The position numbers were made by a program, and so were the translations under genes. Shown in pieces: positions 1 to 13,435 of a DNA stretch of 64,000 bases. Where the stretch lies: contig NC_092663.1 of the NCBI RefSeq assembly GCF_032118995.1, positions 2,728,001-2,792,000 on the forward strand, given 5' to 3'. Every line of letters begins with the position of its first letter. Within the stretch, counting starts at the first letter, position 1. The DNA comes from Asterias amurensis (Eukaryota > Echinodermata > Asteroidea > Forcipulatida > Asteriidae). The notes under the pieces are model-generated. The model was not told where the DNA came from. It searched no databases and worked only from the letters and a program-made list of their open reading frames with translations.

Positions 1-3000
1 CGCTAGCCTGAAATGCCTGGCCCAGCTCAGGAGAACTTTTCAACAGCTGCATGCCATCTTTCTGCAAGAAGCACCTTAACTTAGAGATATCGTCACCAAG
101 TTGTTCTACTTTGTGTAACTTTTTGTCATCAGCTTCCAAGTTATCAAAGACTGCTGAACTTTGTTCTGTAATTGGGCCATGCCAAGTGACAATCCAACCA
201 CCTTCTTCTGGACAAACCACGGGTAACACCTCCAAGTTGTTCTTCTCGATATAACGTAGAGTCTCCATGGCAAGTACCTTCCATTCTCCGTGAAGCTTAT
301 CTAAATCTGTCGGAAACAGCTCGTTGTAAATTCTGGTTTCTTGATCGATAGGATGGCTGGAACATTTCTCACCGAGCAGACTTCTTCCTGCATATTCGAT
401 TAGCTTAGCATAAGCCGGTGCAATCACATGAGTCACTAACAGATCATTCCATTTATGAATAAAATCGTCATCCGTTTTGTCACCATCTCCTTTTACAAAT
501 TCGTTACCTTTAAGAAGGTTACTCCTAGACGAATCCAGTTCAAACATTCCATTGACATGAACGGGTAAACCGGTTGGTATAGGTAATGGCAGGAAACAGT
601 ACGCCTTGTACTTCTTCTGAGAAATTCCCTGAGGAAGTTGGCAAGCCGTCTTACTTACAGGAGCTGCCACTCCACCTCTGGGTAAAGGTCTCTTCGAACT
701 TGAGGTACTTGACAGGACCTGCGCATCATCTAGTGGACTTTCAAATCCCAACATCTGTGACACAAGCCATTCCTGCACATGATGATTTGAGTCCTTAATC
801 ACGAGGTTGTAAACACTTGACTTAGATTGGATTGTATCACAAGGGTCATCTTTGAGCTTCTGCAGGTGCGCTTTTAGCTCAGTGCGCTCCAAGTCAGCCT
901 CTGGTAGTGATGACGTTACAGTGTAGGTCTCACACAGCTTATTTGTCTCTTCATCAATGCTTGAAACGCTTATCTTCTGGAGGTTATTCAAAAATAGGAG
1001 TGCTTCGAGTGCCATTTCTTTAAGATCCTTGAATAATTGTTCGACCCTCCCTGACTCAAAACACTCTTTAGATATATCAGATGGAGAGTTACGAAGCGGG
1101 AATCGGAAGAGTGTGCCCTCCTTGTCGTTGAACTCTTCAAGATCCTCCAGGTATCCAGTTAACATATCGGGGAACTGCTCCCGAAATCCCTCATTTGTTG
1201 AAAACATCCTTCCGGGGGAAGATTCTTCCACACCAGGAATGCATTTTCGAAGCGGGTCAAAAACACAGAGTTTGTCCTTGTTCGTCAGGAAACTTGGACA
1301 ATCTGTGAGCTGGTAGACAGCATTGAAACCTATGCCGAAACGTCCAGTTGTTGTGACGTCACTTCCTTTTCCACCAATCCCAACGTTCTGAATGCCTTCA
1401 ATGTCTGTGGCAGTGAACGATTTGTTGTTGTACACGCACAATGCTGGAACACCTTGGGTGGCTGCCCAAGCTTCCCCGAACTCAATTCCGCCATGACTTC
1501 GGTGATCATAAACAAAATGAATTTCTGTCGATCCAGCATCGTCAGCGTTCTGAAGCAGCTCTTTGAATACATCAGACACATTTGGGTAGTCTTTTAGAAT
1601 GCTATGCAATCGGTCTTTCAACTTCTCCTTTTGGCCAAAACTTCTCTCAAACCTAAAGGAGGAGGAGCAACACGCAACCTGCCTTTCTGTTACCGTCACA
1701 ATACCTAACAGCTTAGCTCTATCATGTGATATATCACCGTGGGTGTGTACAAGGGTTGTGCCATCCAGTAGTTTATGGTCTTTCCCGGGCATGTCGTTGA
1801 AGGTAAGTTCTTTCGTTTGACGTAGAATGTTGTTCTGGTCCAGCACAAACATTTCGTCATCTTCAGACACTGTTTCCGTAATGTCATCATTGTTGCTAGA
1901 ATTGTCAAGCCATTCTGATAATTCCATTACCAAGACCTTGGCTGTTTCGAGATCCTGTTCAATAATGGGCGATTCTTGATAGTTTTTGTGCAGAATCTGT
2001 AGATTCTGAACAAAATCTGTCTTTCCGAAACTCATTCTAACTCCACAGAGCTTAAGCAAAGGCTTATAGCGTGTTGAAAGCTCATCAGGAACTCGCATCA
2101 GGTAGGTTTGACATTCGCTTTTAAAGTAAAAGGCAACCTGTTTGATGTCTTGAAAACTGCCTTTACAAAACACCAACCTCATTTTTTTAAGCTCTTCCAC
2201 AAAGGCCTCGTGCCCCTTCTTCACAGAGCCTTCCTCCCCAACAATTTCTCCTTGCAGGAAAGAGTATATTTTAACAACCATGGCGGATGTTCTCTGTTGA
2301 TCATGTACTGGTTGCTCAATGAGCGTTTCCAACTGCCGTATCACATCCTCAACTTTTACAGTCTTGTCTTTCAAGCCAAGGAATCGTTTGTTTGTCTTGT
2401 CCAATGCTTCGGTGCCTAGTGCCTGTTCATTTAGTATAGGTTGTACAGATCCAAGTATGTCCGCATGTTTGGAACCATATAGTTCAGATGCAGACGTAAA
2501 GTCTTCACCACATGAGTACCACTGAGATGGGTATCCGTCAGGCTTCGGTAGGACAGGAAGTAAATCTGCTTTCAATATCACATTCTTCTGTTCAGAGCTC
2601 GGTTCATCCTTTTGTAGAAGTTTTCTACCAATCAGTTTCAGTAAGATTTTACTTTTTCCCGTGGGATTCCTTCCACGGCAAATTGATTTTGCACAGTCAC
2701 ATATATCTTCCCATTGCAGGTCATCGACAGCCATTCCAAGCTCTTTTAAGGAGAGCAGATGGGAGGGTTTTCGGTATGCCTCTCCATGTGGAAATCTACC
2801 ATCATCTTCGCTGAAGAGCTGTCCAATTTCCTCTGTGGGGTTAACTAGCTGTCCAGGTTTGGCCAATTCTTCACCTTTTGGAGATGTTGGTATGCATTCC
2901 ATATCTCTCAAGAGGTTGTCATAGCTGGTCTGGTTTTCCGCCCCAAGACGAAGGTCCAAGACATGGAGAACCAATTTGTTTCGATGATTTTGCTCAAGGC

Positions 3001-6000
3001 AGCCGTCGTCCTCTGTTTGGAGTTTTTCCAACAGAGGGAAAAATACCTCACGCAAAAATCGATCAACACTGTACGTGTTTTTTGTGAATGCGTCGTCTCT
3101 ACAAGTAGGCTCATTACTGCAAGCATGCTCCATACTGTTGACAACATCCTCGTTCAAATCCACAAATCTTTGTGACGAACTGTGCGTATTCAAGATAGCA
3201 ACAATACTGTCTCTTAAATCGGTTTTGCAAGATGAATCTGTGACAAAGAAACACTCCTCCACTGATAGCCATTCTGTGCCGGCATGAAACAATTTGGGCA
3301 CACCGTCACACCTTATTCGCCGATAGAACTCCCGAACCAACGGATAAAAATCACTGTGACAGTTTTCCCAAACAGGCCACAGACACTGGAAGTTAGTTGC
3401 ATCGATGTTCTGTTGGCTGAGCTTTATGAGGTCTTCCAGGAGGTTCATAAGTGCTTGGCACAGTACATCCTTCATCATCCGTTCATTCCAAAGGCCCTCA
3501 GTGAAGTCTTGACTATGTGAAGAGTTGCTCCAAAGCTGTCGACGATTCGGCTGTAGGAGGAAACTGCCGTTGACATGGAAAGGTAGACCTGTGTGTACGT
3601 CTAACGGTAGAAAGCTAAACACTTCACCTTCTGTTTGTTTAGGTGTTAAACCACCCTTTTCGAAGCGTAACCTTGCAGCGACCCCACCACACGGCAAGAC
3701 GCCATGTTTTTTACCTTCGTCGCTGGAAGCCAACTCGTCGATCTGGTCTCTTCTTGACATACAGGAGCTGATGATGAAATGTTTGGCTATCGTATTCGGT
3801 CTGGTTTTACCACTCGTTCTAGACGGACGTGCTTCTCTTGTTACTTTAACAATCATTGTTGTCGATGGACTTGTGGTAGAACTTGGTGAATTCATAGCAT
3901 GGGTTGTAGCCTTCAAGATACTGCGTTCGTCTGTCAAGTTGCCTTCTGGGTTACAAATTGACCGGGGCATCTTTTTATCTTCACATCTGGAGACCTTTAC
4001 AGACAGAACTGTTTCTATATTTTCCACATTATCCGATTTGAGTTCCAGCACCTTGACTGAAGTCACGTTCTGAGTAAACAGTAGTAGTGTCTCTGCAGAT
4101 TCCTTCAATAAGTCTATTAAAGGCTGGATCTCATTCTGTGAGTCGAAGCTGCTGTCTGAAAGTTGATTCGGCTTGCCATCATTCACCTCGGCACCTGTGC
4201 GAAGTGGTAACCTAAACAGAGTGTGCGGATATGACTCTGTTGTCTGGTCGAGTTTGCAACCAAATATACCATTGTAAGGATGAAACTGGTTCGGGTAATG
4301 CCCGATGGTCCGTCTATGTTCCTCCATTGTCAGATCTAGCTTTATACCTGGCTGTTGGGGGCGAACACGGTCACCCAAATGGGTAGCCCTGGGGTCGCAA
4401 ATAAGTATGTATGGTCCACTGACTACACTGGGCATATCTGTTAGGTGATAGACTGACGTGAAACCCAATCCAAACCGCCCTACTTTGTCTAGCTGCAGCT
4501 TCTTGCTTTGAGCTGCTATAGAGCAAATATTTTGAATGTCCTCTTTTGAGAAGTAAGCGTCGTTGTATGCCCAGATAGCAGGGCCATGACATGCTTTCAT
4601 ATTCTCACTGAGAAGGTCACTTGAAGTGTTTTCGTTTCCTCGCCAATCGATCAGAAACTTGACTTCATTTGCTCCAGCGTCGTCAGCATTCTGGATAAGC
4701 TCTTTGAAGACGTCTTCTCTTTTGTACATTTCAAGGTTACGCCTGATGGCATTTGCAGTAGACTCACTTGGCCCTGCAATCTCATAACTTCGGTCAAGTG
4801 CCTGATCTACTGGAGCAATCTCATGGCTGAGTGGTCGTAACCCTAACCGCTTAGCAACAGCATTCGATATGGACTCATGAATGACCCCATTCAAATCATC
4901 AGGGGACAGCTGCCCTGCCAGTCTTTCGTCATCAACATACAGTGATTCCGAAGCCCTCCTCATACAGAAAGGCACTTCCGTGGAGGTCCTGCAAGGCACC
5001 AAAATCTCAGGTAAGTGGCCAAACTGTTCAAGATTGACAATGTACTTGAGAATGTTGCTCACAAGAGTCAGGTCTCCTTTGTAATCTTCCTGCCTAACCT
5101 GTTCTCTTTCATATTTTTGATGAACATTTGTCAGAACTCTGCACAGTTCATCTTCTTGGTAGGTCTGTCGTACACCAATACTCGACAGAAGGTTTCCATA
5201 CTTCTCCTTGTGCTCTGTCGGAACTGTGTGAAGATAGGGTACCAGACTGACTCCAAGAGCTCCATTATCAATGGCTATTTTGTCAAGTGGTGCAAATCCA
5301 GAGCCGTGCCAAACCAAGGGCTGGTTGGTGCTGATGTGCTTTTCAGATGCTAGCTTCAGATCAGTTCCTGACACCTGGTTAAGGAACTCGTAAATTACAG
5401 ACACGGCGAGGGCAGTCACATTGCTATCGTCTTTCTTGGAGTCGTAATTCTTTGACAAGTTGCTTAGCTGATGTACGACGTGTTGGACATTGTTTAGGTT
5501 GGTTGGCTCAAGTTCAACTGTGAGACTGAAGGCGTCAATCAGCTCATCATTGATTCCTGGTAGCTTGAGTAGAGGTAGCACGGAACCTTGCAACAGGTTT
5601 GTATCAAACAGACCCAAAGAGTTTGGGGAGTAGAGTTGGTTAGATTTACCACACCATCCAGCCGAGCAGGGGTACTGGGCTGCTGGTGGGCTAGATACAC
5701 AAGGAACCCAAAGAAGCCCAATAAGTAACCCACTCAGTGGCTGATTGCTTACGGATTCTGATAAGAGTTCGCAATGAGAATTGATGTACTCTAAAAGGAC
5801 CTGTCCTCTTCTAACATCCGCAGGAAAGCTTCTAACACTGGAAAGCTCCTTCGCAATTTTCCAAATATCCTCCGAGCTTATGTCATCCTCACTCTTCAGG
5901 CCAACTTCTTTCAATCTCTGAATCATGCGTCCTTTTGAATACGCAGGTGAGGGGAACACATCCATTTCCCCCAATAGGGTCTTAAGGGTAGTGGTGGGTT

Positions 6001-8409
6001 CGAACAACTCTTCTGGGCTCACGATTCTACCTGTTTTAGCGGTGGGTATAAACCTACAACCCGTAGCTAGACACCGATAAGACCCCTCCAAAACCCAAGT
6101 CATGATCTTGACCTTAGTTTGGTCATCATAGTACCTAGTTTCCACACCACGCAAAATATTGGTGGACAGAAAGTCTTCAGTGCTTTCTCTTTCGGCGCCC
6201 ACTTTCAATGCTAGACTGTCCGAGTCATCTCCTAGGATCAGACGACAAAACTTCAATTTAGAAACTGGTATGCGGAAAAAGTCACTTGGCACTGCCGAGG
6301 AGCAGCGGTCAACTGTTGTGTAGGCTATTCTCATGGCTTGTTGGCACCTGAAAATTGGTAAGTTCTTCAGGAGCTCTATTTGCCAACTGCTTGACCACAA
6401 GTATGACCAGTCGTGTTGATTCATGAGCCATCGAAGCTCGTCCTTAACGACCCTTCCTATACGTTCCAACTTCTCTGATATAGAACGCACACAAAATGGT
6501 TGCAAAATGGCCATGACTCCTTCAGGTGTTGGAGGCTTGATGAACTCATCCAGATCAGGGTGGTTAGTAGCGCATTTTGGGAGTTTGTCTCGAATAACAA
6601 CTGCCCCCAACGTCTCAAGCAACGTGCATATATTTTCTGTCAAAGATCGATGGCCTTGTTCATCCTTTAACACCATTGAACTGTTCGTCAGTCGTGCTAT
6701 CCTATTGGGTTTCATGTAAATGAGTGGAATACCTTCGAAGGAACTCAGGGGAACTTGATTTCGGGTTAGCCATTTCCACAATTTTTTCAGCCATTCAAGC
6801 GTAGGCTGCTGGTATCCCCCTGGTGTCCAAGACAGTACTCTCTCTGTATTGTTGATCCAGTGTGCCGGCAATGTTTTACGTAATAGTGGCCCAACATGTT
6901 CACTAGTCAACAATCTTAATTGAGTGTGAGACTCTACTTCTGAGGTAGTCAGTGCATCTGGCAGGTCATCAACAGCAAAGTTGCTTGCTCCATTTGGAAT
7001 AAGTGAACTTGGGTTTTCGTCAGTTTTTATGAAAACTTCCGCAGATGTTTCATTAAAGAAGATGAAAGTGCCATTTTGCAAGGGGAGGAGTTTCAGGCTG
7101 TGCAGGTCATCGATGATGTCATCGCTGATCACATACTTGAGAAGTTCTCGTTTCTCTGGACGACTCAGAAAATCAAGTTGATTATCTCGGATTCGATTCC
7201 TCACGATGGCGGGGGTAACTTCCTGATAGCCTATTTCTGCCCAATCAAGAGACTCCACAACATGATCAGGAAGTTGTGCCAGTGGGATTCCAGGCGTTCC
7301 TGCAAACACTTTCGAAATTAGTCCACTGTTTTCGGTTTGATGACAAACTTCGGTTAACTTCATCCACCGACCACCATCTGTGTGAACAAACTTTTCATCC
7401 TTCAGAAGGTTCAAGAGTTTCAGGACACCGTCTTTCCACTCCTTCTTGACTTCGTTGATCTTAGGCCAGGCCCTGTATACATCTTTTGGGAGTATCTTGT
7501 CAGCCTTCTTTTCGCATTTCTCTATGGACCTGAGGATCAATTTGGCATGCACCTCTGGATACACTTCATTGACAAGAAGCTGATTCCAAAGAGCTTTCTT
7601 ATCATAGCTAGACTCGTTATCTGGCCACTTGATACCTCGCCGGTTATCTCCCAGACCGAAATATCCGTTGACGTGGACAGGCAGACCAGATTGTTCGCTC
7701 TCCGGTAACGGCAGAAAGCAAAAGACGCGACCAGGTTTTTCTGTACCGTTGTCCATGTCCCCAGCTCCAGAGAGTTTGAAGGCCGCTCCCATCCAGGGCC
7801 TCAGTTTTAGATCATCGTCTTTAATAAGAGTCTGCAAGTTCGGAGAAGTGTCCGAGCTGGTGTTCACTGTGACGTACACACTGCTAATGGGAGTCGCTTT
7901 GTCCTTGAAACTTGCTTCAACATGTATGTCGGTTACAGCGGTAACGTCCCCCTTGATCATTTTGGCCCACAAGTTGTTTCTGTCTGCTCTTACTTGCACC
8001 TGTTTCGCCGATGGGATCTGGACTTGAAAGACCAGTTTCGGCGCTTTGCCATGGTCACGCTCATACACCTGGATGGTCTCGACATGTTTCATAAATAACA
8101 ACGAGATCTCCGCATCACTGCGGAATGACTCCAGGAGATTTGTTACACGGCTCTTATCGTTGAAGACTGACTTGCTTAAATCGGATGGCTGTTTTCGAAA
8201 CGGGAATCTGAAAATGGTGCCCTTGAAAGCACTCTCCCGGAAAATCTTGTCTGTACAATTAAATAAGTCCAAGAGATATGGTGAGAACTGACCTTGGTGT
8301 TTATCTAAGATTTCTGGAGACGTCTCCCATCGCATTCCGCCATGTTCGAAGTTCTTTTCAAGCGGGTCAAGAAATCCAATGCTATTTCCACTCAGGACGC
8401 TCGGAAGAT
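1..8409 (-). other. Giant sacsin exon (at least 8.4 kb)
   Basis: A single reading frame is open from the splice acceptor at 8411-8410 to the window edge. The frame was checked at 8407, 4714, 1573 and the first bases of the window and is the same at all four. It holds most of repeat 1 and all of repeats 2 and 3 as far as seen. Vertebrate SACS is known for one exceptionally large exon, so this layout is conserved. Short reading frames elsewhere in this interval are shadows. Confidence 0.9.
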
Positions 8410-10704
8410 CTGAGAAAAGAAAAAAATTATTGATTAACTTATTGCTTATTAAATCAGATTGTTATGAATGGTTGATCGATATTTAAACAGTGTAACCTTA
8501 CCATTGCAAGCAAACAGAACCACTCATTTGACACTATGCTTTTGATCATTCTATCCATTTATAATGATCTCCCCATCATTTTGTGTGTAAGATAAACAGT
8601 TGACGATAAATGGATACGCGTTGCCTGGATCGGGCGAGTTGACCTATAAAAAGTGTTTGAAACTGTTTGTTATCAAATCAATATGGTTAGAAAGATTTTT
8701 AAAAGTATTGAATATATCGATCCACACAAACATATGCCTCGAAATTGCGTGGTTTGTCTTTTACTTTGCGAACTAACGCGGTCGGTCGATTTATCATGTC
8801 AAAACTAACTCCCCTTGACTCCACTTCATTTCTCCCCCCCCCCCCCCCAAATTGCACTACCCTTGGGGAATCAAAGTCACTGATATCTCAGACTGCACTA
8901 TTTCACATAAGACTATTAAAAGTGGGTCCCAGAGTTGTGTAGTGTAACTATGAGGGGGGGTTGGATTCTCTCATACAATTCGTGCACAAATTCTTTTGTA
9001 CTCTGAACCTTTTGTCAAAAATAAATAATAAGACAGCAATAATATTAATAAGTGGTCCGCTTTCTTCAGATCAATTGCCTCACCTGTCAGGTGATAAACT
9101 GAAATGAAGCCAAGCCCGAATCGTCCAACTTTCATGACGTCATCAACCTTGCCACTTTGTTCCGGCTCCTGTATACTCTTCCAGTCCTCTTCTTTGAAGA
9201 CGGCATCGTTGTAGGCGTACAGAGCAGGTCCCTGGAATTCCCTTAGTTTCTCTGACCACAGTCCATCGGAAGAATGCTCCGTTTTGTCGTGCAGGAAAAT
9301 TACTTTCCTTGCTTTTGCATCATCTGCGTTTTGCAAAAGCTCCTGAAATTCAAATGGGAATCAATTCAGCTAATGTAGAATAAACACCAAGAACTGTCTG
9401 ATTACTTATTGAGAGTGTAGGAGTTGTAGACAAGATGTTGGAGACAAGGTGTGCAATAAAGCCTAAACTCTACTTTCGTTACATTAATATAACACATGGT
9501 GGCGCTATATAATAACTTGAATATTGATCATAGATTGTTACTGAGAGAACTCCGCAAAATGGCCGACCGTGTTAGTCGACAATGAAACCACGCAATTTCG
9601 ATGCATATTTTTTGTGTAGATCAATGTATTCTACTTTTAATTTACAATATCTTTCTAACCATACGCATTTTATAACAAACACTTAAAGAACGCTTTTCAA
9701 AGACCAACTCGAACGATCCAAGGCAACGTGTTCCTTTAAGAAGAATGATGTCAACTCAGCGTTTGCCTTGAAAACAATGTGTTAAAACAAATAACTTGAT
9801 CTACAAAAGGTATTTATTAATTCATATATAATGAATTATTCAATTCCAAATAAAACAGACCTTAAGTATTTGTCCTCCTTCAGGATACTTCTCAAGAACC
9901 CTCTGCAGATAAACATAAAGGGGCGGGACTCTCTGCCCAAAAGCGGTTCCTGAAAGTTGCAAAAAGAACTCATAGGTTTACTACAAATTCAATGTCTACT
10001 GACAAAGATAATACAATAATATTAAACAGAGACTGGAGGAATTGGCAGCCGTCGATTCAACCTAACTTAGGATTAATCTTCTAGGACTTAGGACGAGTCC
10101 CAACCCAGGAGTTCGTTTTGGCGACCCCAGCCAAAAACTGTTTCGGTTGTCGGTCGTTGGCTCTGCTGTTCAGACTGAACGATAACCGAGTTGTGAGCTC
10201 GGTTACCGTATTAGTTATGACGTCAGAAACAGTTTTTGGTTGGGGTCGCCAACACGCACTCCTGCACTAGCATGCAAACCTTAATTAAGATTAATCCTTA
10301 GTTAGGATGAGTTAATACTCGTCCTAAACTCGAGATTTGTGAAATCGGCTGCTGGTTTTCACGGGTTGTCCACCGGAGTTTTCTCTTATGCTGGTTTAAT
10401 AAGGGAATTAAGTGCGGCTCGTCTGCATTATGTCATGCGCTGTTTACCATCAACAGCTTTCCATTGCTCATCTTACCAAAATATGTTTTTGCGCTACAAT
10501 TATTTTAAACAATTATTACCAATAGTGTCCAGGACCATTGATATTGCCATATAAACACTTCTAGACTGACGAGTTTACAGAGACTCCATAATAAACTAAT
10601 AAAAACTGATGCAGTTTCGACAAGTCCTGGGATAGTGACTTGTTATAATTATTTTAATCTTAGGCTAGTACAAATTCAAACTTACCACTGGTTTTGTCCG
10701 CCAT
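1..10704 (-). CDS. SACS: Sacsin-like protein, 5' two thirds (3' end outside window)
   Basis: Sacsin is a very large co-chaperone with Hsp90-like ATPase folds in its repeats, linked to protein quality control and the cytoskeleton. Coding exons are 10704-10686, 9949-9861, 9342-9084 and 8409 to beyond base 1; phases agree at each junction and I found no break in the giant exon. About 2,925 residues are visible of roughly 4,500 in the family. Three sacsin repeat regions begin with the same ATP-site motif: ELLQNADDA (residues 37-45), ELIQNADDAG (about 1359) and ELLQNADDAG (about 2406), each followed by a glycine box such as VGRFGLGF (108-115). The start ATG has a good context (A at -3, G at +4) and an in-frame stop upstream. 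The N terminus enters repeat 1 after seven residues, so the ubiquitin-like domain of vertebrate sacsin is absent here. DnaJ and HEPN regions would lie outside the window. Confidence 0.93.
8410..9083 (-). other. Sacsin intron 3, with a half copy of family C
   Basis: This intron lies between the giant exon and exon 3. It contains one arm of the family C palindromic repeat (about 8615-8796), a run of 15 C (8834-8848) and otherwise AT-rich sequence without recognisable content. Confidence 0.7.
8615..8796 (+). repeat. Family C palindromic repeat, left arm only
   Basis: The block matches the left half of complete family C copies at 29122 and 47194, from the GTTGCCTTGGATCGG-type end to the GCGGTCGG motif near the centre of the palindrome. 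The right half is missing here but is found at 9557-9740, beyond sacsin exon 3. Confidence 0.75.
9557..9740 (+). repeat. Family C palindromic repeat, right arm only
   Basis: The block runs from the centre motif GGCCGACCGTGTTAGTCG to the terminal GGCAACGTGTTCCTTTAA, as in the right half of complete copies. It lies in the intron between sacsin exons 2 and 3 and is largely complementary to the arm at 8615-8796. Confidence 0.75.
10046..10350. repeat. Family G palindromic MITE, interrupted by a second palindrome
   Basis: The ends match the 169-bp family G unit (terminal motif GCCGTCGATT and its complement). The middle, about 10105-10269, is a different palindrome with ends GGAGTTCGTTTTGGCGACC and its near complement. 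The host unit resumes with the TGCACT and AGCATGC block, so this is a nested insertion in sacsin intron 1. Confidence 0.65.
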
Positions 10705-10727
10705 TTTGTTTCTTTGCAATGCCGTAT

Positions 10728-10739
10728 CTATTCCTCCAT
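10728..10739 (-). other. Minimal upstream ORF before the sacsin ATG
   Basis: On the minus strand an ATG-GAG-GAA-TAG lies 23 bases before the sacsin start codon, in another frame. If the transcript begins upstream of it, this three-codon upstream ORF could lower translation of the main frame. That role is inference. Confidence 0.4.
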
Positions 10740-12446
10740 TGTGGACTTCTGTCTACTTCAATACTGCATCACACACTCAGAAAAAGAATGGTAAAAAAAA
10801 GTTATGTTAAATGTGTTAAGTAAAAAAATACTTAACATAAGTAAAAATTTATGAAAAATTTAAACAAAATGTTTGTGTAAATAAAAAACTACTCAAAAGG
10901 TTAGTAAATCTAATAGTTTACATAACTTAGCAACTTTAAACACATATTATGTAAATTTACTGAACTGGTTGTAAAAGTTTACATAGTGTTTAGTAAACCA
11001 CGATGTTTTACTCAAGTGTTGTGCAAAATACGCAGCGTGTGACTTGTCTGCTGGGGTCGCGCTCTGCAGTACCACAGTGTAACCACACACACATTCAGAT
11101 GGATCTCATGAAGGAAAAACTTCTTGAGTGGAACTTCCCTCATTTAGTTGAGACGTTTGAAGGTAAGGACTATAACAGATTTCTGTATTGATGTTATTAT
11201 CTGTAGTGATAGACTATCATGACTCGTTAGCACAGATAAAGGGACAGTTGAACGTCATATTTTGACTGACAAAACTTTTGAATAGTGACTTGAATATCAC
11301 AAACACATACTTAGGTCTGATCAATGGTCCCCGTATTGTGCACACAATACACGTACAGCATGCATCGTTGGAGACCATTGTACACATGTACATCGCCACT
11401 GTGTTAAAGCACCACCACTGCATACAGCCCCGGTGCATCAGGCCAATGATTGGGCTAACTTTTTGTTCAGAAGTACAATCAAATAACTTTTCAACATTTT
11501 GTCTTTACAAGATACTGACAAATTATACAATTGACTTAAAATGCAAATTCTGGGAGAGGGGAATCGCACAAACACATCTACCCTTTGTTTATTTTAACCT
11601 TTTAAAGGAATTATTCAAGAAATCTCACCCCCCCCCCCCCACACACACACAAAAAGGAAGAAAGAAAAAGAACAAAAAGAACAATCAGATAAAGATCAAG
11701 AAAAATCAAAGTTTTCAGGTAGTCTACTGTTATGTGGGATTGCATATATAGCACCAAAATTATCTCTCCCGTGGGATCCTATCACCTTATTCCAGAACTG
11801 CAAGTATCCATCCTTAAACATTTTGTTAATTTGTTTAATTTTTAGGCCCCTATGTGTTTGTTTATTTATTTTATTGATAATATGATAATTAAACCACTAT
11901 TGATATCAAATAATGACTATTGATATCAAATAATGATTTAATCTGACATTTTGTGTACCCCATCCTTAAGACAATCAGATTAAATCATTATTTTACAGCA
12001 AAATTGGTTTAATTGTACAACACTTTGAGTTCATACACACAATATACACGTGTAATACAATTTGTACTGCACCCCCATTGAAATTTAACCTATTGTGTTT
12101 AATATTATTCCCCTTTATGCAGGAAAACACAACTTTGGACCAGTATTTGAAAGACATCAACAGGGACACCAGATCGAAACATTACGCTGATACTAGGTGG
12201 GTCTGCACTGGCTCCACAGCAAGTGTTCGTAATTTTTGAGCACAGTATGCATTTGAACAGTCATCTCTTGTGAAAGCACTGGATGTGTGTTTCAAAACAC
12301 ACTTTGTCTTCGACTTGAGCTACCAGGAGAAGTGTTCTGGCATTTGGGAGTTCATTGAATCGGTTGTGTTTGAACTCAAAGGCAATGTGAAGAGCAGCAC
12401 TATTCGAGAGTTCAGGGCTTACTGTTCATCTCATGATTCATCTGAT

Positions 12447-12905
12447 TAATGTTGACCATTCCATAAGCATTGTAGTTAAAGAAGTTCTTGCACAAAATGT
12501 TTGCAAATACGTATCAAAATCATAAGAGATGTGATAGTTGTGATAGTTTGGATTTATGGACCAACCTTACAATTCAATACCCTTCCAGTTTTGTCAAATT
12601 TGTCAAAATGTCAAATTCAACGCCGTTTTGATTGCTTAGCGACAATTAGGATAAACCAACAATTCCCCATACAAATTGTTCAAACCCAAAATTGAGTTTG
12701 ACCTTGGAGTTCTTCTTTAAGCTGTGTTAGCCTGGAAGTATTTATTCTGACCTTGCAAATTAATGTTGACCATTCCAGAAGCATTGTAGTTAAAGATTTG
12801 CACGTATTGTTTGCAAATAAGTATCAAAATCATATGGAACAACCTTACAGTTTAAGCTGTTTTAGCCTGGAAGTATTTATTCCGACCTTGCCAATTAGGT
12901 AGATT
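12447..12905 (+). repeat. Direct duplication inside the SAM-fragment element
   Basis: A unit starting TTAATGTTGACCATTCC and AGCATTGTAGTTAAAG occurs at 12447 and again at 12762, followed in both copies by a TAGCCTGGAAGTATTTATTC block. The second copy is shortened. Confidence 0.7.
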
Positions 12906-13189
12906 TTTTGTAATTTTTTAAATTCAATGAAATTGTTGATTGATTATGAAACATACAGAACACCCCATTTTGCACATGTGATGTTTTGGATTGTTAATGT
13001 TGTTACCATTAAATTTTTATTAAAAAGTTGTTATCTTGAAATTCATGTTGTGGTCGCCAAGTCTCAGTATTTATAATGTGTCCATTTATTACAGCCCCAA
13101 ACTTCATGAAATAACACTTTGCTAGTATTCAACCCAAGCATTGTGTATATTATTACCAGTTTTAAAGGCAAACAGTTTACATTAAAAAT

Positions 13190-13435
13190 CGGTAAATACT
13201 TTACTTCAAAATTAAGTAATTATTTTACATGAGTGGGTTTATACCCAACAATTCAGTAAAAAAACTACCCAATATTGATGTAAAGTTTTACACAACTACT
13301 TACATTGTAAAGCGGTAAAGTCTTTACTTCAAAATTAAGTAATATTTTACATGAGTGGGTTTACCCAACAATTCAGTAAAGAAAACTACCCAATATTTAT
13401 GTAAACTTTTACACAGCTATTAAGCAAGATGTTAC
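13190..13435 (+). repeat. Two tandem units of about 122 bp, TTTACTTCAAAATTAAG type
   Basis: Two consecutive units share TTTACTTCAAAATTAAGTAA, a GAGTGGGTTTA-ACCCAACAATTC block and an AAACTACCCAATATT block. They lie near the right end of the SAM-fragment element. Confidence 0.75.

Noticed and set aside
11278-11751. A 157-residue plus-strand open frame
   Set aside because: It ends in a low-complexity lysine and proline run over a C tract and A-rich DNA, and lies in the gap between SAM-fragment blocks.
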